From assembly GCF_026616895.1 (NCBI RefSeq), contig NZ_JANYME010000001.1, forward strand, positions 242,615 through 306,614: a DNA stretch of 64,000 bases. Direction: 5' to 3'. Positions 16,474 through 26,777 of the stretch are shown here, piece after piece. The notes beneath the pieces are model-generated. The model ran no database searches. It saw nothing but the letters and a program-made list of their open reading frames with translations, and was not told the origin of the DNA. Origin of the DNA: Campylobacter sp. MG1 (lineage in GTDB: Bacteria > Campylobacterota > Campylobacteria > Campylobacterales > Campylobacteraceae). Made by a program: the position numbers and the translations under genes. Each line of letters begins with the position of its first letter. Position 1 is the first letter of the stretch.

Positions 16474-17609
16474 TCTAAATATTCCTTGAGCTTATTAAAT
16501 GCCTTAATATTTTGATTATTCGGACAAAATTCATAAAATAAAAATTTAAATTCTTTACCTTCTTCACACAAAAGATAAGAATTACTAGGTGTATCAAATG
16601 AACCATAAGCAACCTGTAAAATTATAAAATTACCAGCATTATAAATTCTATTAATTTTAACAAAAAAATCATCACATACATATTTAATACGCTCTATTTT
16701 TTTAAAATTTACTTTAAAATTTACTTTAAAATTGTCATTTTTGTTAAAAACTATTTCATTATTGTTACTTTTATATACAATAAAATCATAAATATTTTTA
16801 TTATTTTTTAACCAACGACTCTCATATTTACTAATTATTTTTGCATTTTTATTTTTAAAAAAGTCATAATTAAAATCTGAAAAAATATTTTTAGTATAAT
16901 CAACATACATCAAACTATCACTTCGTAATTCAAAAAAAGCATTATTTTTTAATACTCTCATAATCTCATCACGAAATTCAGTAGACACAACTCTTCTATT
17001 AACAGCATCATCCCAAGGGACTGGAAAATGCAAAAACACACCATCTAAAGTATTATTTTCTAATTCTTTGATAGCAATTCTAGCATCAAAATCAAGTAAT
17101 AAAACATTATTTAAATATTTTGCTAACTTACTTACTTGAATCAAACTTGGTTTATAAATTTCAATTCCTATATAAATATTTTCTGGATTATTTTTAGCTT
17201 GATATATTAAATGTCTACCTGAACCAAACCCTATTTCTAAATATATATTTTTTTTAGTATTATTAATATAATTTTTAAATTCACTAACATTAGAAATAAT
17301 ATTATTTGCTAGTTTTTTATTATCATTAAATCCATAAGCTCTAGAAATTATATTTTTACAAAAATATTTTTCAAAAACCATAAGTGCTTTTTGCATTAAA
17401 GCTAAATCAGTAATTTTTGTCATTTTGTCAATTTTAATCACAAATTCATCTTTTTTATGATTTATTTGTATAAAAAAACTTTTATCTTCTATACTTGTAT
17501 GAACTAAAACAACACCTAAATATTCAGTGGTACTAAAATTAAATTTAACACCATCATAAATTACTGGTAATTCTAAATTTAATATCTCTTTTGTTTTAAA
17601 ATTTGGCAT
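16470..17609 (-). CDS. trmB: tRNA (guanine-N7)-methyltransferase TrmB
   Basis: 379 residues, longer than the 239-residue E. coli protein because of extra N- and C-terminal parts usual in Campylobacterota. The SAM-binding motif IYLEIGFGSGRHLIYQA lies near residues 126-142, followed by YIGIEIYK and FLHFPVPWDD, the TrmB substrate-site motif. It methylates G46 in the variable loop of tRNAs. It overlaps ftsE by 4 bp and flpA by one base. Confidence 0.88.
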   Translation of the reverse strand: MPNFKTKEILNLELPVIYDGVKFNFSTTEYLGVVLVHTSIEDKSFFIQINHKKDEFVIKIDKMTKITDLALMQKALMVFEKYFCKNIISRAYGFNDNKKLANNIISNVSEFKNYINNTKKNIYLEIGFGSGRHLIYQAKNNPENIYIGIEIYKPSLIQVSKLAKYLNNVLLLDFDARIAIKELENNTLDGVFLHFPVPWDDAVNRRVVSTEFRDEIMRVLKNNAFFELRSDSLMYVDYTKNIFSDFNYDFFKNKNAKIISKYESRWLKNNKNIYDFIVYKSNNNEIVFNKNDNFKVNFKVNFKKIERIKYVCDDFFVKINRIYNAGNFIILQVAYGSFDTPSNSYLLCEEGKEFKFLFYEFCPNNQNIKAFNKLKEYLE

Positions 17610-18814
17610 TATTTAACACTCAATTTTGAACTTGCTTTTGATTCTATACCATACTCATCTATACCTACAACTTGATATGTATCACCAGATACATAAGAAC
17701 TATCTATGAAAAAATTACCATTGATACCATTAGCTATTTCAGTACCATTTTTAAACAACTTAAAATGTTTTATGCGATTATCATTATTAACCCACTTAAC
17801 TTTAAGACCAGTTTCACCATATAATTCAAATCCTGTAATAATAGGAGATTTCGGTTTTGCTAAACTCATACCAGCTACATTTACATTTGATTTTTGACTT
17901 TCTAAGCCATCTTTATCTACCATCGTAATATAATAATATCTAGTAACTCCATCATCATTTACTAAATCTTCATATTGATTTTCGTGTGTTGTAGCCAATT
18001 CAAAAAAAGGCAACAATGAAGCTCTTGAAGAATAAATTCTATAATAGGCAAAATCATTATATTTTGGTGCATCCCAAGTAAGTATTATTTTTTTAGGCAA
18101 ATTTGAACTAGCCTGAATATTTATAACCTGTGGTGGTAATACCTTACTTATAGCTTCAACTTCTTGGCTAAATTCACTTTCAACACCATTAAAAGTAACA
18201 GCACTAATTTTATATCTAGCATACATATTAGGCTTAACTGTATCTATGTATTCAGCACTTAAACGATTATTTACCGTTGCTAATATACGCCAATTATCGG
18301 ATTTTAAATCTTTTTTATAAATATTATATTTTACAACCCTAGTATCATTATGAGGTCTCCATATAATTTTAATTTTATTTGGCAATCCAGCTATTGCTTG
18401 TATAAAAGTAACACCAGATATAGTACCCTTTGTTTTAACATTAACCTGATTCAAAGTTGATAATCCAGAATCATTAAAAGTAGCAAATGTATAAATATAT
18501 TGAGTATTTGTTTTTAAATTATTATCAGAAAAATGCGTAGCATATCTATCTTTTATTGTAGCAATCAACACATCATTTCCTATTGTACCATCTTCTTTTA
18601 CTTCTTTTCTAAAAATTTTATACCCACTTACATTTGTATCATAAATAGGATCCCATTCAAAACCAATATCTTTCATACCCTGTAATGTCTTTATATTAGT
18701 AACGCTCGTAAGGTTATCTACAGGTCTTACTTCACTTAAATTCGTAGTAGAAGAACAAGCACTAAATCCTATAATCATTGCTGTAAAAAAACTAGCTTTA
18801 GTAATATTATTCAT
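17609..18814 (-). CDS. flpA: fibronectin type III-domain lipoprotein, FlpA-like adhesin
   Basis: 401 residues. A signal sequence ends in FSAC (Cys20), giving a predicted lipoprotein. The mature part contains four fibronectin type III-like repeats, seen as recurring W-P/W-AP strands and YKIFR, YNIYKK, YRIYSS and FKLFKN segments spaced about 90 residues apart. In C. jejuni the protein at this place (between trmB and the pseudouridine synthase) is FlpA, a surface adhesin that binds host fibronectin. That role is taken from the family and gene order; binding is not shown by sequence. Confidence 0.8.
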   Translation of the reverse strand: MNNITKASFFTAMIIGFSACSSTTNLSEVRPVDNLTSVTNIKTLQGMKDIGFEWDPIYDTNVSGYKIFRKEVKEDGTIGNDVLIATIKDRYATHFSDNNLKTNTQYIYTFATFNDSGLSTLNQVNVKTKGTISGVTFIQAIAGLPNKIKIIWRPHNDTRVVKYNIYKKDLKSDNWRILATVNNRLSAEYIDTVKPNMYARYKISAVTFNGVESEFSQEVEAISKVLPPQVINIQASSNLPKKIILTWDAPKYNDFAYYRIYSSRASLLPFFELATTHENQYEDLVNDDGVTRYYYITMVDKDGLESQKSNVNVAGMSLAKPKSPIITGFELYGETGLKVKWVNNDNRIKHFKLFKNGTEIANGINGNFFIDSSYVSGDTYQVVGIDEYGIESKASSKLSVK

Positions 18815-18842
18815 ATAATCCCCTTCAAAATAAACTATTTTT

Positions 18843-19835
18843 CTATTTTAAAATATTTTTATTAAAATCATTTAATAATTTAATTGCAAACTCATAATCT
18901 AAACAAATATTTTCAAAATTATTTAAATATTTTTCAAATTCATTGTCAAATTTGGCGATAAAACATAAATTTTTACCACTTATAGGATGATTAAAATTTA
19001 TAAAAAAAGAATGTAACATCAAACGATTACTTGCTATTTTATTTTTACTGTCAGCATAAATATTATCGCCTAAAATAAATCTATTTATGCTTGCTAAATG
19101 AGTTCTTATTTGATGGGTTCTACCACTTTCAAGCTTTGCAGCTAATAAATTTATATTTTCTTTAGTGCATAAATTGATAAAATGGGTCTTAGCCCATTTT
19201 CCCCATCTATCTTTATTCATTCCATACTTTTTAATACATTCATCTTCGCTTAAAGATTGCATTTTTAATCTATTATTTTCATTTCTCTTTATGTATTTTT
19301 CAATATTTTCACAATTAACTCTAAGATTTGTTACAGCTATATAAATTCTATCGACTAATCTATCTTTTATTTGTGATGCTAAATTTAAATAAGCTTTGTT
19401 TGTCTTAGCTACTATCATTACACCACTAGTTTCTTTATCTAAACGATGCACAATTCCAGCCCTAATCCTACCATTAATATCAGCTAATTTATAATTATTA
19501 TCAAGCAACCACTCAACCAAAGATGCTTCTTTTAAACTACTAGCTCCGTGTGTAGCTATTCTAATAGGCTTATTAATTACTAAAATATCATCATCTTCAT
19601 AAATAATTTCTACATTAAAATTTACTTCATATCTAATATTTGTTTCTTGCAATTTTGGTAAATTTATAATAATTTCATCACATATATTTAATTTATATGA
19701 TGTTTTAACTGTCCTATTATTCACTAAAATATTATTATTTTTAATTAAATTCGCTACTTTTGAACGACTATCATTTAATACATTAGCTATAAAGACATCA
19801 ATTCTTTCAACTCTATCAGCTATAATCTTACTCAA
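18843..19835 (-). CDS. RluA-family 23S rRNA pseudouridine synthase (RluD-like)
   Basis: 330 residues. An S4 RNA-binding domain occupies residues 1-60 (ERIDVFIANVLNDSRSKVAN). The catalytic motif HRLDKETSGVMIVAKT lies near residues 128-143 with the active Asp. The GRTHQIRTHLASI segment near 235-247 confirms the RluA family. It converts uridines in rRNA, probably in helix 69 or a related site. It is 28 bp upstream of flpA on the same strand and divergent from mrdB, leaving 52 bp for two promoters. Confidence 0.85.
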   Translation of the reverse strand: MSKIIADRVERIDVFIANVLNDSRSKVANLIKNNNILVNNRTVKTSYKLNICDEIIINLPKLQETNIRYEVNFNVEIIYEDDDILVINKPIRIATHGASSLKEASLVEWLLDNNYKLADINGRIRAGIVHRLDKETSGVMIVAKTNKAYLNLASQIKDRLVDRIYIAVTNLRVNCENIEKYIKRNENNRLKMQSLSEDECIKKYGMNKDRWGKWAKTHFINLCTKENINLLAAKLESGRTHQIRTHLASINRFILGDNIYADSKNKIASNRLMLHSFFINFNHPISGKNLCFIAKFDNEFEKYLNNFENICLDYEFAIKLLNDFNKNILK

Positions 19836-19887
19836 TATTAACCTTTTTTATTCATATTCACAAATAAATTTAGCAAAAGGTTGTAAA

Positions 19888-21003
19888 TTGATAAAACTAG
19901 ACGGTAAAATTTTCACTCATTTTGATTTTATATTACCTTTTATAGTATTACCTATAATAGGCTTTTCTTTCATATTAATCAATGAGGCAAATACAGTTTT
20001 AGCACATAAGCAAATATTATATATAACTATAGGGTTTATGAGTTTTTGTGTATTTTTTTTATTACCGATTAGAAAATTAGAATGGCTAATACCATTTTTT
20101 TATTGGTTTTGCATAGGATTATTAATGCTAGTTGATATTTTAGGTGCTACAAAATTAGGCGCTAAAAGATGGCTAGAGATTCCTTTTACAAATTTTACAA
20201 TCCAACCTAGTGAAATTTTTAAACCAGCTTTTTTACTTATGTTGGCATATTTAATAAAAATAAATCCACCGCCAGCAGGAGGATATAAATTTAAAGAATT
20301 TGCAAAATTTAGTTTTTACATAATATTACCATTTATTTTAATCAAAAGTGAGCCTGATTTAGGTTCGGCTTTAATTATATTAATAGTTGGCTATGTTGTA
20401 TTATTTTTAGTTGGCATAAACTATAAAATAATACTAACTGGAATATTAATCATTGGAATACTAGCTCCAATTTCTCCGCTAATATATAATAATTTAAATG
20501 ATTATCAAAAAAAAAGAATAGTAGATTTTCTAAGTGAAAAACCAAGTTATCAAGTAAGACAAAGTATGATTGCAATAGGTAGTGGTGGAGTAAGTGGAAA
20601 AAGCAAAGATGACGCTACTCAAACACATTTTAAATTTTTACCTATTAGTACTAGCGATTTTATCTTTGCTTATACAATAGAAAGATATGGATTTATAGGT
20701 GCTTGTATTTTACTAGCCGGATATTTATCTCTTATTTTACATTTATTAAGCCTTAATAGAATATTAAAAAAAGATTATTTTGCAAGAGTTTTTACCTCAG
20801 GTCTGGCCATTTTAATTTTTATTTATGTAGGTGTAAATATTTCAATGACAATAGGTTTTGCACCAGTTGTAGGAGTTCCTTTGCCATTTTTTAGCTACGG
20901 TGGAAGTTCATTTGTAACATTTATGGTGCTTTTTGGAATCTATGAAAATTTACTATCGTTTAGATTCGACCCACATTACAAATTAGTTAAAATAAATTTA
21001 TAA
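19888..21003 (+). CDS. mrdB: RodA/MrdB, SEDS-family peptidoglycan glycosyltransferase
   Basis: 371 residues starting at a TTG (19888) that follows AAAAGG with seven bases between. About ten membrane helices, with the SEDS landmarks LGAKRW, QPSEIFKPAF (about 111-120), KSEPDLGSALI and FFSYGGSSFVTFM (about 340-352). RodA polymerises glycan strands for cell elongation with a class B penicillin-binding protein. An intrinsic terminator directly follows. It lies divergent from the pseudouridine synthase, as in C. jejuni. Confidence 0.88.
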   Translation: MIKLDGKIFTHFDFILPFIVLPIIGFSFILINEANTVLAHKQILYITIGFMSFCVFFLLPIRKLEWLIPFFYWFCIGLLMLVDILGATKLGAKRWLEIPFTNFTIQPSEIFKPAFLLMLAYLIKINPPPAGGYKFKEFAKFSFYIILPFILIKSEPDLGSALIILIVGYVVLFLVGINYKIILTGILIIGILAPISPLIYNNLNDYQKKRIVDFLSEKPSYQVRQSMIAIGSGGVSGKSKDDATQTHFKFLPISTSDFIFAYTIERYGFIGACILLAGYLSLILHLLSLNRILKKDYFARVFTSGLAILIFIYVGVNISMTIGFAPVVGVPLPFFSYGGSSFVTFMVLFGIYENLLSFRFDPHYKLVKINL

Positions 21004-21025
21004 GCCCTAAAATAAGGGCTTTTTA
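21003..21025. terminator. intrinsic terminator between mrdB and tsdA
   Basis: AGCCCT 21003-21008 pairs with AGGGCT 21015-21020 and is followed by a T-run on the + strand. It stands between the converging stops of mrdB and tsdA and ends mrdB transcription. Confidence 0.75.
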
Positions 21026-22027
21026 TTATTTGCTACTTGCTTTACTTACTTTATTCATTTCAATATAAGGACCATAGCGGTGTTGTTCTATACTAAAATC
21101 ATCATCATATGGCTCTACATCCATATCTAATGGTTTAGTTCTTCTATCAGGAAAATCTTTGTCTCTATTTTCTTTAACAGGACGAACTTGTGAATTAATA
21201 TAAGCTGCTACATCAAACGCTTCTTCAGTACTTAAGGTAGCATCACCTTTAGGCATATTTTGCTTAATATATTGTGCTGCTTTTATTAATCTATACATAC
21301 CAGCACCTGTATTATAACTATCATTACCCCATAAAGCTGGATAAATATAATATCCTCCTCTTTGTTCATCATTTACCATACCAGCACCATCTTCTCCATG
21401 GCATGCAGCACATTTATCAGCATAAATTTCTTTACCTTTTTTAGGGTCTGCTGCTCTATTTAATAAATCAATTTTTGCTAAACCTTGACCTTTCGTATTA
21501 GCACCTATTGCAACCCCTTGACTTAAATAATGCATATAAGCAACCATAGCTTTCATTTCTGGCGAATTTAAAGGTAGCATTTTACCATTCATACTGCGTT
21601 CCATACAACCATTAATCCTATCTTCAATAGTTGCAACCTTATCACCCCTTGCTAAATACTGCGGAAATCTCGCATAAATTCCTACAAAACCTGACTCATA
21701 AGGGATAGTTCCACCATTTGCATGACAACTACTACAGGATAGATTATTTCCTGCGTATCTTTTACTTTCATCTTTTGCTTTTGGTCCTATATAATAAGTA
21801 GTTTCATTTAAAATTTTATTACCTAAAATTACAGCTTCTGCATATTTTGAACCCTTTGGCATTTTATTTTCATCAATATAACCATCATCTCCTATTGTGG
21901 CAGGAACAATCCACTCAGCTTCTTTTAAATCAATCCCAGTTGCTGATTTTGTCTTAGATACACTTGCATCAATAGCAAATGAACAAGTACTAGCAAAAAC
22001 AAGTGCAAAGCTTAAATACTTTTTCAT
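21026..22027 (-). CDS. tsdA: TsdA, dihaem thiosulfate dehydrogenase/tetrathionate reductase
   Basis: 333 residues with a Sec signal peptide (cleavage near residue 19). Two haem c sites are present: CSSCH at 98-102 and CAACH at 206-210. A conserved Cys141 in RINGCMERSMNG matches the unusual axial Cys ligand of the active-site haem in TsdA enzymes. In C. jejuni TsdA favours tetrathionate reduction and gives anaerobic respiration, acting in the periplasm. The gene stands alone, with its stop next to the mrdB terminator. No frameshift or missing ligand is seen, so it should be active. Confidence 0.85.
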   Translation of the reverse strand: MKKYLSFALVFASTCSFAIDASVSKTKSATGIDLKEAEWIVPATIGDDGYIDENKMPKGSKYAEAVILGNKILNETTYYIGPKAKDESKRYAGNNLSCSSCHANGGTIPYESGFVGIYARFPQYLARGDKVATIEDRINGCMERSMNGKMLPLNSPEMKAMVAYMHYLSQGVAIGANTKGQGLAKIDLLNRAADPKKGKEIYADKCAACHGEDGAGMVNDEQRGGYYIYPALWGNDSYNTGAGMYRLIKAAQYIKQNMPKGDATLSTEEAFDVAAYINSQVRPVKENRDKDFPDRRTKPLDMDVEPYDDDFSIEQHRYGPYIEMNKVSKASSK

Positions 22028-22127
22028 ACTTTCTCCTTAAAATAAATTAAATTTCATTCTATAACACTTAAGTAATTTATAAAATAAAAATCAAATTTTT
22101 ATTACAAATTTGTTACAAAATTACAAT

Positions 22128-23438
22128 TTAGTCTAAATAATCAGTTTGATGAGTATCTAATTTTGTAAATCTTGCCTTAGAAATTTGAAAATCAAAATGT
22201 ATATCCCCTAATCCACCACTTCTATTTTTTGCAATTTCTAATATCATATGTTTTTCAGCATTAATATTATTTTCTCTATCATAATTTTCATCTGATTGAT
22301 TAATAAACAATATTAAATCAGCATCTTGCTCTATACTACCACTTTCTCTAATATCCGATAAAATTAATCTTTTATTTTGTCTAGAATCAACTGAACGATT
22401 AACTTGAGATAGTGCTAAAATAGGAAGTTTTAATTCTAATGCAAGTAATTTTAATCCCCTACTAATCTCGCTAACTTGAACATGCCTATCTGCTCTCGTA
22501 TTTAATGAATTCATAAGTTGAATATAATCAATAATACATAATCCTATATTTGTATGTTCTTCTTTTAATCTTCTTAAAGATGACCTTAAAAATTCTATAT
22601 TTAAATTTCCATTATCATAAATATATAGTGTTTTTTCACTCAAAAAATTAGCGCTATGCTGCATTTTTTCCATATCTCCATCTAATCTAGCAGTAAGCAA
22701 TGACTGTAGTGGAATTCCAGTATCTTGTGATATTAATTTTGCCATAATTTTATGTGCTTCAGTTTCAAGACTATAAAACACAACTCCAACATCTCTTTTT
22801 AAAGAATGTAGTAAAATATTAAGTGCAAACGTAGTTTTACCCATACCAGGACGAGCTGCTAAAATTATTAATTCACCTGACTTAAAACCCTTTGTATATT
22901 TATTGAGTGTCTCAAAACCTGTATCTATACCTACAATATCCCTATCAATTAATTTTGATACCCTATTTAATTCTTCATAAAATTCATTAATAGCAGTTAT
23001 TGAATTTTTTAAATTTTTATCGTTTACACCTGATACTAAAGAATAAATCTTAGCATTTAAATCATGGGTATATTTTATACTATCATCAACACTTGAAAGT
23101 TCTGATGTAGTAACTTGCATTAATGAATTTAACTTATCTTTTAAACTTAAATTTCTTAAAGTCTTAGAATAAGAATCTACATCTATTAATGAATTTTGAT
23201 TTTCTAATGTAGACCAAAAATTTTCCTTAGCATTATTAAATACAATTTTAAGTTGCTTTAAATCCACACTCTCTCTAAGTCTTCTTTTATTTAATATAAA
23301 CTCAAATATATCAGCGTGTAATCTATATGAAAAATCACTTGGCTTAATAATACTTGCGGCTATATCTATATTTTCATTATTTTCTATACAAGCTAATAAA
23401 ATACTTTGCTCTAATTCAATATCAAAATACTTACTCAT
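22128..23438 (-). CDS. dnaB: replicative DNA helicase DnaB
   Basis: 436 residues. The N-terminal domain starts with FDIELEQSILLACIE. The RecA-like motor has Walker A AARPGMGKTTFAL near residues 193-205, Walker B LCIIDYIQLM near 302-311, and DIRESGSIEQDADLI near 366-380. It is the ring helicase at the replication fork. It is a little shorter than E. coli DnaB (471), with a less conserved N-terminal half. It is a single-gene unit between tsdA and ispG. Confidence 0.9.
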   Translation of the reverse strand: MSKYFDIELEQSILLACIENNENIDIAASIIKPSDFSYRLHADIFEFILNKRRLRESVDLKQLKIVFNNAKENFWSTLENQNSLIDVDSYSKTLRNLSLKDKLNSLMQVTTSELSSVDDSIKYTHDLNAKIYSLVSGVNDKNLKNSITAINEFYEELNRVSKLIDRDIVGIDTGFETLNKYTKGFKSGELIILAARPGMGKTTFALNILLHSLKRDVGVVFYSLETEAHKIMAKLISQDTGIPLQSLLTARLDGDMEKMQHSANFLSEKTLYIYDNGNLNIEFLRSSLRRLKEEHTNIGLCIIDYIQLMNSLNTRADRHVQVSEISRGLKLLALELKLPILALSQVNRSVDSRQNKRLILSDIRESGSIEQDADLILFINQSDENYDRENNINAEKHMILEIAKNRSGGLGDIHFDFQISKARFTKLDTHQTDYLD

Positions 23439-23494
23439 AATTCTTCCTTAATTCTTATTTTAATCTCTCGTAAAAATTAAAGAAATTAAAATAA

Positions 23495-23520
23495 GAATTT
23501 GAAATAGGAATTTCAAATTC
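23495..23520. repeat. palindromic repeat element, possible ispG terminator
   Basis: GAATTTGAAAT 23495-23505 pairs perfectly with ATTTCAAATTC 23510-23520 around AGGA. The left arm plus loop (GAATTTGAAATAGGA) belongs to a 15-bp element with further copies at 49.6-51.9 kb. It abuts the ispG stop codon, so it may end that transcript, although no strong T-run follows on the minus strand. Confidence 0.55.
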
Positions 23521-24599
23521 TATTCTTCGTGAAGTTTTGCTTCGTCTAATACTTCATCTAAAAATCTATCTACTAAAGTATCATATTTGCATTTTGCAAC
23601 CACTTCGCCGTGTCTTATTACTAAGCCTTCATTTTTGCCAAACGCAATTGCTACATCAGCTCCTTTAGCTTCTCCTAAAGCATTTACAACACAACCCATT
23701 ACACTTATATTTAATGGTGCTTTAATGTGTTTTGTCTTTTCTTCAACCACTTTAACAGCACTTAATAAATCGCTTTGTATTCTTCCACAGGTTGGACAAG
23801 AGATTATATTTATACCGCTTTTTTGCACTCCGCTATCTTGCAAAATCGCTTTAGCGACTCTTATTTCTTCGCTAAGCTCTCCTGTCATAGAAACACGAAT
23901 AGTATCGCCTATGCCATTTAATAATAACTGACCTATAGCAATTGAGCTTTTTATCGTGCTATGAAACTTAGTTCCTGCTTCAGTTACTCCTAAATGAAAC
24001 GGATAATCACACAATTCTCTTAATCTAGTATAACTTTCTATTGTGCTTTGTGCGTCTGAAGTTTTAATGCTTATTTTAATATCCCTAAAATCAAAATCTT
24101 CAAGTAATTTAATATTATAAACAGCACTCTCAAGCAAGGCTTTTACACTTCTGCCGTATTTATTTTCAAATTGTTTTTCAATACTTCCGTGATTTACACC
24201 AATTCTTATAGGAATATTTCTTTGCTTACAAGCATTTACTACTTCTTTTATATTTTCTTTGCCACCGATATTTCCTGGATTTATTCTAATCCCATCTATA
24301 AATTCAGCACAATATAAAGCTAATTTGTGATTAAAATGAATATCTACAATTAGCGGCAGTGGGCTTTGCTTTTTAAGTTCTGCTAAAGCCCTTGCATCTT
24401 TTATATCCAAACACGCAACTCTTACTATATCAGCACCTGCTAATTTTAACTCAATTAATTGCTCTAAACATCCATTAATATCTTGAGTTTTTGTAAATAG
24501 CATTGATTGAACGCTAATTGGAGCATCACCACCGATTTTAACCCCGCCTACACTAATTTGCCTAGTTTTAAATCTAGGCTTAAAAAAATCACTTCTCAT
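23520..24599 (-). CDS. ispG: IspG, 4-hydroxy-3-methylbut-2-enyl-diphosphate synthase
   Basis: 359 residues. Two of the family's [4Fe-4S] segments are visible: CPTCGR near residues 263-268 and [15 protein letters not shown] near 300-314. The N-terminus has the family [13 protein letters not shown] segment. It performs the penultimate step of the MEP isoprenoid pathway. The gene follows the amino-acid transporter genes at one base distance, so it may be transcribed from the same promoter. The base composition is richer in G+C than the neighbours, as in many core genes here. Confidence 0.93.
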   Translation of the reverse strand: MRSDFFKPRFKTRQISVGGVKIGGDAPISVQSMLFTKTQDINGCLEQLIELKLAGADIVRVACLDIKDARALAELKKQSPLPLIVDIHFNHKLALYCAEFIDGIRINPGNIGGKENIKEVVNACKQRNIPIRIGVNHGSIEKQFENKYGRSVKALLESAVYNIKLLEDFDFRDIKISIKTSDAQSTIESYTRLRELCDYPFHLGVTEAGTKFHSTIKSSIAIGQLLLNGIGDTIRVSMTGELSEEIRVAKAILQDSGVQKSGINIISCPTCGRIQSDLLSAVKVVEEKTKHIKAPLNISVMGCVVNALGEAKGADVAIAFGKNEGLVIRHGEVVAKCKYDTLVDRFLDEVLDEAKLHEE

Positions 24600-24600
24600 A

Positions 24601-25320
24601 TTAATTTATATTGTATTTTTTAAGTAAAGCTTCATATTCGCTAGTTTTTATAAATTCTTCTAAAGCTTTATTTAATTTCTCTCTTAGCTCTACATTTTCA
24701 TTTTTGCTAAACGCTATAGAAAATCCTTCTGTGCCATCATCTTCATTATAAAATTCAGCTAAATTAGGATATTTTGCTAAATATTCTCTTGCCACAAGTG
24801 CATCAAATGCTAAAGCGTCTAATTTTTTATCATTTAAAGCCATTACTAAAACAACAGGATTTTCATTAGGTTGTACTAATGCACCTACTTGTTTTACTGC
24901 TGCTTCTTGAACCGTGCCTAATTGCACTCCTACTTTTTTACCTTTTATATCATCTTTAGTTGCGATACTACTATCTTTATGCTTTAGATAAATTGTCTTA
25001 GCTTTATAATAAACATTGCTAAAATCACAAGCTTTTTTTCTTTGTTCGCTTGAACTCATAGCACTCATAATAGCATCAATCTTACCCGCTTTAAGTGCTG
25101 CAATAAGTCCATCAAAACTCATAGCTTTAAACTCATATTTTATACCAGCAATTTTTGCTAAATTATCAAATAATTCAGCATCAAAACCACTAATCTTATC
25201 ATCAACTAACATATCAAATGGAGGATAATCAGGAGAAATCCCAACTTTATAAACCTTGTCATTTGCATATAAACAAGCACTAAAAACCAGTGCAAACACT
25301 ACTAATAAAAACTTTTTCAT
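24601..25320 (-). CDS. amino-acid ABC transporter substrate-binding protein (second of two)
   Basis: 239 residues with a Sec signal peptide ([19 protein letters not shown], cleavage before N20). The mature protein is a periplasmic binding protein of the amino-acid (SBP_bac_3) family: [19 protein letters not shown] near the start, and [12 protein letters not shown] near the hinge. It is a close relative of the next upstream gene, about half identical by eye, so the two arose by duplication. Both serve one permease and one ATPase. The leader peptide ahead of the operon suggests histidine or a related cationic amino acid as substrate, which is inference. Confidence 0.82.
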   Translation of the reverse strand: MKKFLLVVFALVFSACLYANDKVYKVGISPDYPPFDMLVDDKISGFDAELFDNLAKIAGIKYEFKAMSFDGLIAALKAGKIDAIMSAMSSSEQRKKACDFSNVYYKAKTIYLKHKDSSIATKDDIKGKKVGVQLGTVQEAAVKQVGALVQPNENPVVLVMALNDKKLDALAFDALVAREYLAKYPNLAEFYNEDDGTEGFSIAFSKNENVELREKLNKALEEFIKTSEYEALLKKYNIN

Positions 25321-25329
25321 AACTACTCC

Positions 25330-26034
25330 TTATAGCCCGTATTTTTTGATAAGCTCATCATACTTACCACTTGCTTTTACTTCTTCAAGGGCTTTATTAA
25401 TTATATCAATTAAGTCTTTATTTTTATCCTTTGCAAATGCAAATGCAAAACCTAAAGCCCCGTCATTTTCTTCATAAAAACTCTCAATTTCAGGATTTTT
25501 TGCCATAAATTTCTTAGCCACAAAAGAATCAAAAACAACCGCATCTATTTGCTTATTCACAAGGCTCATAACAACCACTGCTGAATCTTCGTGTAAAATC
25601 ACATTAGCACCTAGCTTTCTTGCAGTATTTTCTTGAATTGTGCCAAGTTTCACTCCTGTTTTAACACCTTTTAAATCTTCTTTTGTAATGAAAGTATCGC
25701 CCTTTCTTTTAAGATACATAGTTTTTCCAAAAAAATAAGGATTAGAAAAATCACAATTCTTCATTCTTCTTTCGCTAATACTCATTCCTGAAGCTATCAT
25801 ATTGATTTTACCAGCTACTAAAGATGGAATAAGCCCATCAAAACTCATATTGACAAATTCAATCTTAAGATTAGCAACCTTTGAAATCTCATTTACTAAA
25901 TCAACATCAAAACCACTCAATTTACCATCAACCATCATATCAAATGGAGCGTAATTTGCTGAAATACCAACCTTAACAACTTCATTTGCATAAGCAAATA
26001 AAGTTATAAATAAAGCTAAAAAAATCTTTTTCAT
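25330..26034 (-). CDS. amino-acid ABC transporter substrate-binding protein (first of two)
   Basis: 234 residues with a signal peptide of about 16 residues (FITLFAYA then NEVV). The motifs ANYAPFDMMVDGKLSGFDVD, MIASGMSISERR and GVKTGVKLGTIQEN identify the SBP_bac_3 family. It lies 8 bp after the ATPase gene and 9 bp before its paralogue. The most variable part between the two copies is around residues 120-180, which lines the ligand pocket lobe, so they may bind different amino acids. Confidence 0.82.
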   Translation of the reverse strand: MKKIFLALFITLFAYANEVVKVGISANYAPFDMMVDGKLSGFDVDLVNEISKVANLKIEFVNMSFDGLIPSLVAGKINMIASGMSISERRMKNCDFSNPYFFGKTMYLKRKGDTFITKEDLKGVKTGVKLGTIQENTARKLGANVILHEDSAVVVMSLVNKQIDAVVFDSFVAKKFMAKNPEIESFYEENDGALGFAFAFAKDKNKDLIDIINKALEEVKASGKYDELIKKYGL

Positions 26035-26042
26035 ATCTAATC

Positions 26043-26777
26043 CTAATGATTTAAAACTTTGTTTAAAAACTCATTTAATCTAGCATTTGTGCTAGAGTTA
26101 AATACAACTTGTGGCGTATCATCTACTGCTATTTTGCCACTTTCCATAAAAAATACCCTATTAGCTACATTTTTTGCAAAACCCATTTCGTGAGTTACTA
26201 ATATCATAATAGGAGCATTATCTCCACTTGCTATTTCTTTAATAAGTCCTAAAACTTCTCCTACCATTTCAGGGTCAAGCGCACTAGTTGGCTCATCAAA
26301 TAATATAACTTCAGGCTCCATCATAAGGCTTCTTGCTATTGCTATTCTTTGTTTTTGACCGCCGCTTAATTTGTGTGGGAAGAACTCTTCTTTATCAGCT
26401 AAACCAACTTTAGCTAAAAGATTTCTAGCTTTTTTAATAGCTTCATCTTTGCTTAAAATATTTAAACTAACAGGGGCTAAAATCAAATTATCCAATACAT
26501 TTTTATTTGCAAATAGATTAAAATGTTGAAATACCATTGATACTTTTTGTCTGTGCTTATTAATATCAATTTTTTCATCTAAGATATTTTCATTATTGAT
26601 TAAAATCTCCCCACTACTTGCAACTTCAAGTTTATTTAAACATCTTAAAAATGTGCTTTTTCCACCGCCACTAGGTCCAATAATAGCAATAATATCGCCT
26701 TTATTAATCTCTACACTAATATCTTTTAATACTTCTAAATTCCCGTAATTTTTGCATAAATTAGATATCTTAATCAT
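26043..26777 (-). CDS. amino-acid ABC transporter ATP-binding protein
   Basis: 244 residues. Walker A GPSGGGKSTFLR near 33-44, signature LSGGQKQRIAIARS near 136-149 and Walker B VILFDEPTSALDPEM near 156-170 are those of the GlnQ/HisP-type polar amino-acid importer ATPases. It overlaps the permease gene by 8 bp and is 8 bp upstream of the first binding protein. It powers uptake across the inner membrane. Confidence 0.88.
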   Translation of the reverse strand: MIKISNLCKNYGNLEVLKDISVEINKGDIIAIIGPSGGGKSTFLRCLNKLEVASSGEILINNENILDEKIDINKHRQKVSMVFQHFNLFANKNVLDNLILAPVSLNILSKDEAIKKARNLLAKVGLADKEEFFPHKLSGGQKQRIAIARSLMMEPEVILFDEPTSALDPEMVGEVLGLIKEIASGDNAPIMILVTHEMGFAKNVANRVFFMESGKIAVDDTPQVVFNSSTNARLNEFLNKVLNH

